This document shows, in pieces, positions 33,348 through 39,555 of a stretch of 41,332 nt of DNA. Source of the stretch: Chloroflexaceae bacterium (lineage in GTDB: Bacteria; Chloroflexota; Chloroflexia; Chloroflexales; Chloroflexaceae); the NCBI GenBank assembly GCA_012031225.1, contig JAAUTZ010000024.1, positions 1 through 41,332 of the forward strand, read 5' to 3'. Position 1 is the stretch's first letter. Each line of letters begins with the position of its first letter. Under the pieces are notes generated by a model. It was not told the origin of the DNA and ran no database searches. It saw only the letters and a program-made list of their open reading frames with translations. The position numbers and the translations under genes are program-made.

Positions 33348-34928
33348 ATGGATCGCATCCTAGTGACTGAGAAGATTTCGCCTGAAGGATTTGCCGCGCT
33401 CCAGCAAGATGGGGCCAGTGTCGAAGTCAAGCTGGATTTGGACAAAGCCGCCCTGCTGGAGACGTTGCCCGAATACGATGCACTGGTTGTCCGCAGTGCC
33501 ACCAAAGTTACGGCGGAGGTGATTGCCGCCGGAACCAACCTGCGCGTGATCGGGCGAGCCGGCAGTGGCGTAGATAACATAGATGTAGATGCCGCCACCG
33601 AGCGCGGGATCATTGTGGTCAATGCGCCTGCATCCAACAATGTGGCAGTGGCCGAACTGACGCTGGGCTTGATGCTCGCCCTCGCCCGCCAGATCCCTAG
33701 CGCACATGCCTCGCTGCAAGCGGGCAAGTGGGAGCGCACCAAGTATATGGGCTGGGAAGTTCGCTATAAAACGCTAGGCTTGGTCGGCTTGGGGCGCATC
33801 GGCTCGGAAGTTGCCCGCCGCGCACGCGGCATGGAGATGAACGTGATCGCCTTTGATCCGGTGGTCTCGTTTGATCGGGCCGCCCAGCTTGGGGTCGAAT
33901 TTGTCACGCTGGATGAACTGCTCAGCCGCAGCGATGTGGTCTCGATCCATGTGCCACTGGTAGATGGCACGCGCAATCTGTTTGGAGCCGATACACTGGC
34001 GAAGATGAAGCCGGGCGCGTATCTGATCAACGCGAGTCGTGGGGGCATTGTAGATGAGGTTGCGCTGGCGGCGGCCCTAGATGGGGGCCCGCTCGCCGGA
34101 GCCGCGCTGGATGTATTTGGCAAGGAACCGCCCGCGAGCGACAATCCGTTGCTGGGGCACGCCAAGGTGATTACCACGCCCCATCTTGGCGCATCCACGA
34201 ACGAGGCCCAAGCCCAAACCGGCACCGATGTAGCCGAAGGGGTGCTGGCGGCATTGGCTGGTGGCACGCCGCGCTATGCCGTCAATGCGCCGTTTGTTGC
34301 GCCGGAAGAGTGGAATGTGTTGCAACCCTACATGGAACTCGCCACTAAGCTCGGCATGCTCACGCAGCAGTTGGTAGAGGAGCCTGTCCGCAGCTACGAT
34401 TTCGAGTATCACGGGGAGTTGGCAAGTGTGAATACGCAGGCGGTGCGGCTTGCCCTGCTGCAAGGCTTGCTGACGGGCACGACTGAGCAACGTGTGACTC
34501 CTGTGAATGCGCCCCTGATTGCGCGTGATCGTGGGGTGCGGATCAGTGAGCGCACCGATCCCGATCTGGAAGGCTACGCGGGCTTGGTGCGGGTGCGGGC
34601 ATACACCGCAACGAGTGAGCGTACCTTCTGTGGCACGGTGCTGCGCGGCGATCCGTTCATCATCCAAGCCGATGACTACTGGGTCAGCTTTATTCCGCGT
34701 GGCTCGCTCCTGATTACCTACCACCGCGACAAGCCGGGCGTGATTGGCAAAGTGGGCATGGTGCTTGGCGACGCAGATGTAAACATCTCCGGCATGTACG
34801 TCGGGCGACTTGCCCCGCGTGAGCAGGCGATGATGGTTTCGACGCTGGATGAGCCAGTGTCGGCAGCCGCGCTGGATGAGATTCGCAAGCATAGTGGCGT
34901 GGATAAAGCCTTCGGGGTGGTACTCTAA
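33348..34928 (+). CDS. serA: D-3-phosphoglycerate dehydrogenase, long form
   Basis: A 526-residue enzyme that oxidises 3-phosphoglycerate in the first step of serine synthesis. ATG 33348 is chosen by the family start (MDRILVTEKISPEG); AGAGG lies about 13 bases upstream. Residues 1-310 hold the catalytic and NAD-binding domains: LRVIGRAGSGVDNID, the Rossmann motif LGLVGLGRIGSEVARRA, INASRGGIVDE and PHLGAS with the catalytic histidine. Residues about 320-445 form the intervening (ASB) domain and the last 75 residues an ACT regulatory domain (ITYHRDKPGVIGKVGMVLG), which often binds serine. It is followed by deoC after 28 bases. Confidence 0.95.
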   Translation: MDRILVTEKISPEGFAALQQDGASVEVKLDLDKAALLETLPEYDALVVRSATKVTAEVIAAGTNLRVIGRAGSGVDNIDVDAATERGIIVVNAPASNNVAVAELTLGLMLALARQIPSAHASLQAGKWERTKYMGWEVRYKTLGLVGLGRIGSEVARRARGMEMNVIAFDPVVSFDRAAQLGVEFVTLDELLSRSDVVSIHVPLVDGTRNLFGADTLAKMKPGAYLINASRGGIVDEVALAAALDGGPLAGAALDVFGKEPPASDNPLLGHAKVITTPHLGASTNEAQAQTGTDVAEGVLAALAGGTPRYAVNAPFVAPEEWNVLQPYMELATKLGMLTQQLVEEPVRSYDFEYHGELASVNTQAVRLALLQGLLTGTTEQRVTPVNAPLIARDRGVRISERTDPDLEGYAGLVRVRAYTATSERTFCGTVLRGDPFIIQADDYWVSFIPRGSLLITYHRDKPGVIGKVGMVLGDADVNISGMYVGRLAPREQAMMVSTLDEPVSAAALDEIRKHSGVDKAFGVVL

Positions 34929-34956
34929 CCCCGCCCGTTCCCGATCAGGAGTTGTG

Positions 34957-35766
34957 ATGCCCATGAGCGCACCGCCCAACTCAGCTAGCCTTACCCCGAT
35001 GCAGAGCCAGATTCAGGCCGTAGCAGCCGACGTTCTGCCTGCTATCGGGCAGGCTGATCTTGTTTGGCAGCCCACGCCCACGCCGCATGTACGTCCGGCG
35101 TGCAGCACATTGGCAGGCATCATTGACCATACCCTGCTCAAGCCGGATGCCACCCCTGACCAGATCAACCAGCTTTGTGCCGAAGCGGTAGCCCACGGAT
35201 TTGCCAGTGTGTGCGTCAATCCGCTCTTTGTGGCACAGGCGGCGCAGGCCGTGCAGGGCAGTGCGGTGCGCGTGTGTACGGTGGTGGGGTTTCCATTAGG
35301 GGCAACCCCGACGGCGGTGAAGCAGTTTGAGGCCGAGCAGGCCCTCGCTGCCGGAGCCACCGAACTAGATATGGTGATCCCGCTAGGGCTGCTCAAGGCG
35401 GGCGACCATGCGGCGGTCTGGGCTGATATTGCCGCCATTACTGCGCTGTGTGCGCGGCATGCGGCTCTCAGCAAAGTGATTATCGAAACAGCGTTGCTGG
35501 ACGATACCGAGAAGATTGCGGCCTGCTTGATTGCGGCACGGGCAGGAGCCACCTTTGTCAAAACCAGCACCGGCTTTGCTGGGGCTGGAGCCACACCCGC
35601 CGATGTGGCCCTGATGCGCTGTGTCGTCGGGGCAACGGTGGGCGTTAAAGCATCTGGCGGAATCCGCACCTACACTGCCGCCTGCGCGATGGTTGCTGCG
35701 GGCGCGACACGCATTGGAGCTAGTGCAAGTGTTGCTATTGTACACGAGGAAAGGATCCGAGCATGA
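34957..35766 (+). CDS. deoC: Deoxyribose-phosphate aldolase
   Basis: A 269-residue class I aldolase that splits 2-deoxyribose 5-phosphate into acetaldehyde and glyceraldehyde 3-phosphate. AGGAG lies 5 bases before ATG 34957; ATG 34963 is in the same frame. It shows [32 protein letters not shown], the Schiff-base lysine K202 in [14 protein letters not shown], and K231 in [12 protein letters not shown] non-conserved N-terminal extension of about 45 residues comes before the family start. Its TGA overlaps the ATG of sucD (ATGA at 35763-35766), so translation is coupled. Confidence 0.93.
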   Translation: MPMSAPPNSASLTPMQSQIQAVAADVLPAIGQADLVWQPTPTPHVRPACSTLAGIIDHTLLKPDATPDQINQLCAEAVAHGFASVCVNPLFVAQAAQAVQGSAVRVCTVVGFPLGATPTAVKQFEAEQALAAGATELDMVIPLGLLKAGDHAAVWADIAAITALCARHAALSKVIIETALLDDTEKIAACLIAARAGATFVKTSTGFAGAGATPADVALMRCVVGATVGVKASGGIRTYTAACAMVAAGATRIGASASVAIVHEERIRA

Positions 35767-36641
35767 GTATTTTGGTTGATAAGAACACCCGGCTGGTCGT
35801 ACAAGGGATTACGGGGCGCGAAGGTGAGTTCCACGCCCGCCAGATGTTGGCGTATGGGACGGCAGTGGTGGCGGGGGTTACGCCCGGCAAGGGTGGGCAG
35901 ACCGCCCTCGATGGGCGCGTGCCGGTGTTTAACACGGTGCGCGAAGCCGTTGAGCAGACGGGCGCAAACGTCTCGGTGATTTATGTGCCCGCGAGCTTTG
36001 CACCGGATGCGATCAAAGAGGCGGCATCGGCTGGGGTTGCGCTGGTGGTCTGCATCACCGAAGGGATCCCCGCGCTGGATATGATCAGCACCTACACGTT
36101 TGTGCAAGAGACTGGCGCACGCCTACTAGGCCCCAACTGCCCCGGCTTGCTTACGCCCGGTGAAGCCAAAGTTGGGATCATTCCCGGCAATATTGCCATG
36201 CCCGGTCCGGTGGGGGTGGTCTCCAAGAGCGGCACGCTCACCTATGAGGTGATTGACGCGCTGACCCGCATCAACATTGGCCAGACGACGTGTGTCGGCA
36301 TCGGTGGTGATCCGATCATTGGCACGAACTTCATTGATGTACTCACCATGTTCCAAGCTGATCCAGCCACCGAAGCGATTGTGATGATCGGCGAGATCGG
36401 CGGCACGGCGGAGCAGGAAGCCGCTGCCTTCATCAAAGCCCACGTTACCAAGCCAGTGGTCGGCTTCATCGCGGGACAGACGGCTCCCGAAGGCAAGCGG
36501 ATGGGCCATGCAGGGGCGATCATCAGTGGTGGCGAGGGCACTGCCCAAGAGAAGATTGAAGCCCTTGAAGCCGCCGGGGCTTCGATGGCCGCCCAGCCCA
36601 CCGACATTGCCCAGATGGTCAAGCAGATTTTGCAGCCGTAG
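35763..36641 (+). CDS. sucD: Succinyl-CoA ligase alpha subunit
   Basis: A 292-residue subunit of the citric-acid-cycle enzyme that makes ATP or GTP from succinyl-CoA. It has the CoA-binding N-terminal domain ([18 protein letters not shown]), [12 protein letters not shown], and the phosphorylated histidine H249 in GHAGAI, with [10 protein letters not shown] before it. The beta subunit gene (sucC) is not adjacent; the usual sucCD pair is split. It is translationally coupled to deoC by an ATGA overlap, an unusual pairing. Confidence 0.94.
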   Translation: MSILVDKNTRLVVQGITGREGEFHARQMLAYGTAVVAGVTPGKGGQTALDGRVPVFNTVREAVEQTGANVSVIYVPASFAPDAIKEAASAGVALVVCITEGIPALDMISTYTFVQETGARLLGPNCPGLLTPGEAKVGIIPGNIAMPGPVGVVSKSGTLTYEVIDALTRINIGQTTCVGIGGDPIIGTNFIDVLTMFQADPATEAIVMIGEIGGTAEQEAAAFIKAHVTKPVVGFIAGQTAPEGKRMGHAGAIISGGEGTAQEKIEALEAAGASMAAQPTDIAQMVKQILQP

Positions 36642-36742
36642 CAGAACGCGGTGTAACTGGCCGCGAGCCACCAACCAGTCACGCGGGGCGCAGGCCGGCC
36701 CCGCGTCGTCTGTGTTTAGCGATAGGGTGCAGCATAACCAGT

Positions 36743-37921
36743 ATGACGAGCATGACCAGACCTGCCAATCCTGCCGCGCCTGCCCTAGAGCGCAGTATCC
36801 CGCAGGCGGTGGCGCGTGCCGCACAGGGGCGATACGCGCTGGTGGCACCTGCGGCGGATGTGTGGGATGCCTTTGTGCAGCAGCACCCGCAGGGCCACTT
36901 GTTGCAGCATGCGGCGTGGGGCACCCTCAAAACCAGTGCGGGCTGGCAGGTGCAGCGCATTGCGGTGCTTGCGCCTGCGCCCACCACCCCGCCCGCCGCG
37001 CAGCTTGTAGCAGGGGCGCAGGTGCTGCTGCGGGTGCGCTATGGCGTGAGTGTGGCGTATGTGCCGCGGGGTCCGCTGTTCTCCGGCGATCTCGAAGCGG
37101 ATGCGCTGCTGCTGCACGCGCTGCGCCAGCTTGCCCGCCGCCACCGCGCGATCTATCTGCGCCTTGAGCCGAATTTGTTGGAGACTGACCCCGCCGCCAA
37201 TGCGCTGCATACGTGGTTGTTGCTGCACCGCTACACCCCCACTGCCCCGATCCAGCCGCGCAGCAGTGTGCATGTGGATCTGCGCCCGCCCACTGCGACG
37301 CTGTTTGCCAGCTTCAGTAAAGGGCATCGGGCTGATATTCGCCGCGCCGAGCGGCAGGGGGTGCAGGTGCGGGTGGGCACGGCGGATGATCTGCCTGCGT
37401 TTTACGCGATTATGCAAGCCACCAGTCAACGGGCGGCGTTTGGCATTCACAGTGCCGCCTATTACCGCCAAGCGTGGCAGCTGTTTCAGCCGCGTGCAGG
37501 CTTGCTGCTAGCGACCCTCGCGGACGATCCGGCGCAGGTGGTGGCGGCGCATCTTGTCTTTGCCGATGCGTTGCGCGGCTATTATCTCTACAGTGGCGCA
37601 ACCGAAGCTGGGCTGAAATCCGGCGCGAATCACCTGCTGGAATGGCACGCCCTGCAATGGGCGCAGCAGCAGGGCTGTAGCAGTTACGATCTGTGGGGCG
37701 TGCCCGATGCGCTAGGGCAAGCCGCACACCTGCCCGATCATCCGGCAACGGCAGCCGCCCGGGCCGCACTCGAAGCCGCCGCGCAAGATGATCCCCTGAT
37801 TGGCGTGTACCGCTTCAAGAAAGGCTTTGGCGGGCAGGTGGTGCGCTACCTACCCGCCTACGATCTCATCCTGCTTGCGCCGCTTTACCGTGCAGTGGGG
37901 CGGTTGCGGCGGCTGAGCTAG
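36743..37921 (+). CDS. FemAB-family peptidoglycan bridge-forming acyltransferase-like protein
   Basis: A 392-residue protein with the double GNAT fold of FemX/FemA. Signatures include FVQQHPQGHLLQHAAWG, GVSVAYVPRGPLFSG, LRLEPNLLETDP, SFSKGHRADIRRAERQGVQV, AAHLVFADALRGYYLYSGA, GANHLLEWHALQWAQQQG and the C-terminal GVYRFKKGFGGQVVRY. The family transfers amino acids from aminoacyl-tRNA to lipid II or other acceptors. No clear ribosome binding site precedes ATG 36743; another ATG at 36752 is in frame. It is cytoplasmic. Confidence 0.87.
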   Translation: MTSMTRPANPAAPALERSIPQAVARAAQGRYALVAPAADVWDAFVQQHPQGHLLQHAAWGTLKTSAGWQVQRIAVLAPAPTTPPAAQLVAGAQVLLRVRYGVSVAYVPRGPLFSGDLEADALLLHALRQLARRHRAIYLRLEPNLLETDPAANALHTWLLLHRYTPTAPIQPRSSVHVDLRPPTATLFASFSKGHRADIRRAERQGVQVRVGTADDLPAFYAIMQATSQRAAFGIHSAAYYRQAWQLFQPRAGLLLATLADDPAQVVAAHLVFADALRGYYLYSGATEAGLKSGANHLLEWHALQWAQQQGCSSYDLWGVPDALGQAAHLPDHPATAAARAALEAAAQDDPLIGVYRFKKGFGGQVVRYLPAYDLILLAPLYRAVGRLRRLS

Positions 37922-37946
37922 CATTGCCTAACACCCGCCACCCGCC

Positions 37947-37999
37947 ACCTGACACCTGACACCCGATACCTGACACCTGACACCTGACACCTGACACCT
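37947..37999 (+). repeat. Heptanucleotide tandem repeat directly before the sbcD start codon
   Basis: ACCTGAC occurs seven times in register from 37947 to 37995 (the copy at 37961 is a variant, ACCCGAT), then a partial copy ACCT touches ATG 38000. A degenerate CACCCGC pattern precedes it from about 37931. No Shine-Dalgarno site remains in front of the gene. Confidence 0.9.
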
Positions 38000-39223
38000 A
38001 TGATCAAAATTCTTCATCTCGCAGACCTGCACATCGGCATCGAGAACTACGGGCGCATTGATCCGCAGAGTGGCATGCACACCCGCCTGCTCGATTTCTT
38101 GCACCGCTTTGATGAGGCGATTGACCTTGCACTCGACGAGGGCGTGCAGCTCGTCCTGATTGCGGGCGATGTGTACAAGAATCGCCAGCCCAACCCCACC
38201 CACCAGCGCGAATTTGCGCGGCGCATTGGGCGGTTGCAGGCGGCTCACATCCCCGTTGTGATTATCACCGGCAACCACGATATGTCGCCTGCAATGGGGC
38301 GGGCCCACGCGGTTGAGATTTTCGATACGCTACAGGTGGCGGGGGTGACGATCATTGATCGGCTGCGGAGCATCACCATCGAAACTGCCGCCGGAGCAGT
38401 GCAAATCATTGCGGTGCCGTGGGTCACGCACCATGCCCTGCTGACCCGCGAGGAGATGCGCCACTTGAGCTTTGGGCAGCTGGATGATGAGGTGCGCCGC
38501 CGGATTGCCCAGTTCATCGAACGTACCGTAGCCGACCTCCAGCCCGACCTGCCCGCCGTGCTGATTGCCCATGCCAGCGTAGATGGGGCGACACTCGGTG
38601 CAGAGCGCAACCTGACACTGGGCAAGGATCTTGTTCTCAGCCGGAGCAGCGTTGCCCACGCCGCCCTTGATTACGTTGCGCTGGGGCACATTCACCGCCA
38701 CCAGAGCTTGGGCGAACACCCGCCTATCGTGTATGCGGGCAGCATCGAGCGCATAGATTTCGGCGAGCGCAACGAGGATAAAGGCTGTGTCATTGTTGAG
38801 CTAGCCAAAGGTAACACCCGCTGGGCGTTCCGAAAACTGGCGGCACGGGCGTTCATTCAGCTTGACGTAGATGTACGGAACAGCAGCGATCCCACCGCCC
38901 GCATCGTCGCCGCAATCGCCAAGCAGCCGCTCAATGGGGCCGTGGTGCGCCTGACGGTAGCGGCAACTGCCGCGCAAGCCGCGCAACTCCGCCCGGAAGC
39001 TCTGCGCGAACAGCTAGAGCAGAGCGATCCGGCGGTGATTGCGGGGGTGAATGTGGAAGTGGAGCGCGGCGAGCGGGTGCGCCTTGCGGGAGCCGATGGC
39101 ACGCTGTTGCACGGCTTGACCCCGCTCCGCGCACTAGAGCTATATCTGGGCCGCACCAACACCGATCCGCAACGCACAGCGGCGTTGCTGGATGCCGCCC
39201 GCGAGCTGCTCGGCGAGGGCTGA
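38000..39223 (+). CDS. sbcD: SbcD/Mre11-type metallophosphoesterase, DNA repair exonuclease
   Basis: A 407-residue nuclease subunit. Mre11 motifs are ordered and complete: LADLHIG, LIAGDVYKN, ITGNHDMSP, IAHASVDGA and LGHIHRHQSLG. These residues hold two Mn ions. The C-terminal 140 residues form the capping domain. SbcD normally works with SbcC, an SMC-like ATPase, to open DNA ends and cleave hairpins. No sbcC is adjacent; the next gene is the ribonucleotide reductase. Translation would start at ATG 38000 straight after the heptamer array. Confidence 0.92.
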   Translation: MIKILHLADLHIGIENYGRIDPQSGMHTRLLDFLHRFDEAIDLALDEGVQLVLIAGDVYKNRQPNPTHQREFARRIGRLQAAHIPVVIITGNHDMSPAMGRAHAVEIFDTLQVAGVTIIDRLRSITIETAAGAVQIIAVPWVTHHALLTREEMRHLSFGQLDDEVRRRIAQFIERTVADLQPDLPAVLIAHASVDGATLGAERNLTLGKDLVLSRSSVAHAALDYVALGHIHRHQSLGEHPPIVYAGSIERIDFGERNEDKGCVIVELAKGNTRWAFRKLAARAFIQLDVDVRNSSDPTARIVAAIAKQPLNGAVVRLTVAATAAQAAQLRPEALREQLEQSDPAVIAGVNVEVERGERVRLAGADGTLLHGLTPLRALELYLGRTNTDPQRTAALLDAARELLGEG

Positions 39224-39293
39224 GCAGGCTTGCAACTGCAACGGATTTTTCCTAAGCTGATCATCTGAACAGCCTGTGGGCTGTAAAATATTG

Positions 39294-39322
39294 TTGACAG
39301 CCTCGGGTGGGCGTGCTATGAT
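39294..39322 (+). promoter_or_regulatory. Consensus promoter of the reductase gene
   Basis: TTGACA (39294-39299) and TATGAT (39317-39322) with a 17-base spacer. It is the best promoter match in the window together with that at 6738. Confidence 0.8.
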
Positions 39323-39348
39323 GCGTGCATCGCTCATGTGATACGCGC

Positions 39349-39395
39349 ATACTATATCTAGCGGATATAGAGTGTATACCAACTAGATATAGCAT
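39349..39395 (+). promoter_or_regulatory. Pair of NrdR-box-like sites
   Basis: ATACTATATCTAGCGG (39349-39364) and CAACTAGATATAGCAT (39380-39395) match the palindromic NrdR consensus (acaCwATATwGtgt type) at about 12 and 11 of 16 positions by hand alignment. The core CTATATCTAG is repeated as an exact inverted copy, 31 bp centre to centre, the three-turn spacing typical of NrdR box pairs. They lie just downstream of the predicted transcription start. Confidence 0.7.
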
Positions 39396-39489
39396 CTAAT
39401 CATTCGGGTAAGCATGCTGTGCGATCAGATGGTTAGATCGCTTGTGCGTGTCGAGTATTGCATTATGTCATTTATATTTGACACTGTTT

Positions 39490-39508
39490 AGGTTCCCGTC
39501 GGGAGCCT
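39490..39508 (+). promoter_or_regulatory. Stable hairpin in the reductase leader
   Basis: AGGTTCCC (39490-39497) pairs with GGGAGCCT (39501-39508), an 8-bp stem with one G-U pair and a 3-base loop, about 47 bases before the start codon. The sequence after it (TCATCTTTT) is only weakly T-rich, so an attenuator is possible but uncertain. Confidence 0.5.
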
Positions 39509-39555
39509 TCATCTTTTGTACTTTCGCCAACGCATTGGACTACAAGGAGCGTCGT

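Larger units (their letters stand above)
39224..39555 (+). other. Promoter and long leader of the ribonucleotide reductase gene
   Basis: About 332 bases. A 6-bp hairpin ACAGCC/GGCTGT lies at 39269-39284. A consensus promoter (39294-39322), a pair of NrdR boxes (39349-39395), an imperfect stem GCGATC/GATCGC (39421-39441) and a stable hairpin (39490-39508) follow, so the transcript should have a leader of over 200 bases. I see no B12-riboswitch box, although the enzyme needs cobalamin. Confidence 0.6.

Noticed and set aside
37947-37999. CRISPR-like array
   Set aside because: The unit is only 7 bp with no spacers, so it is a short tandem repeat.
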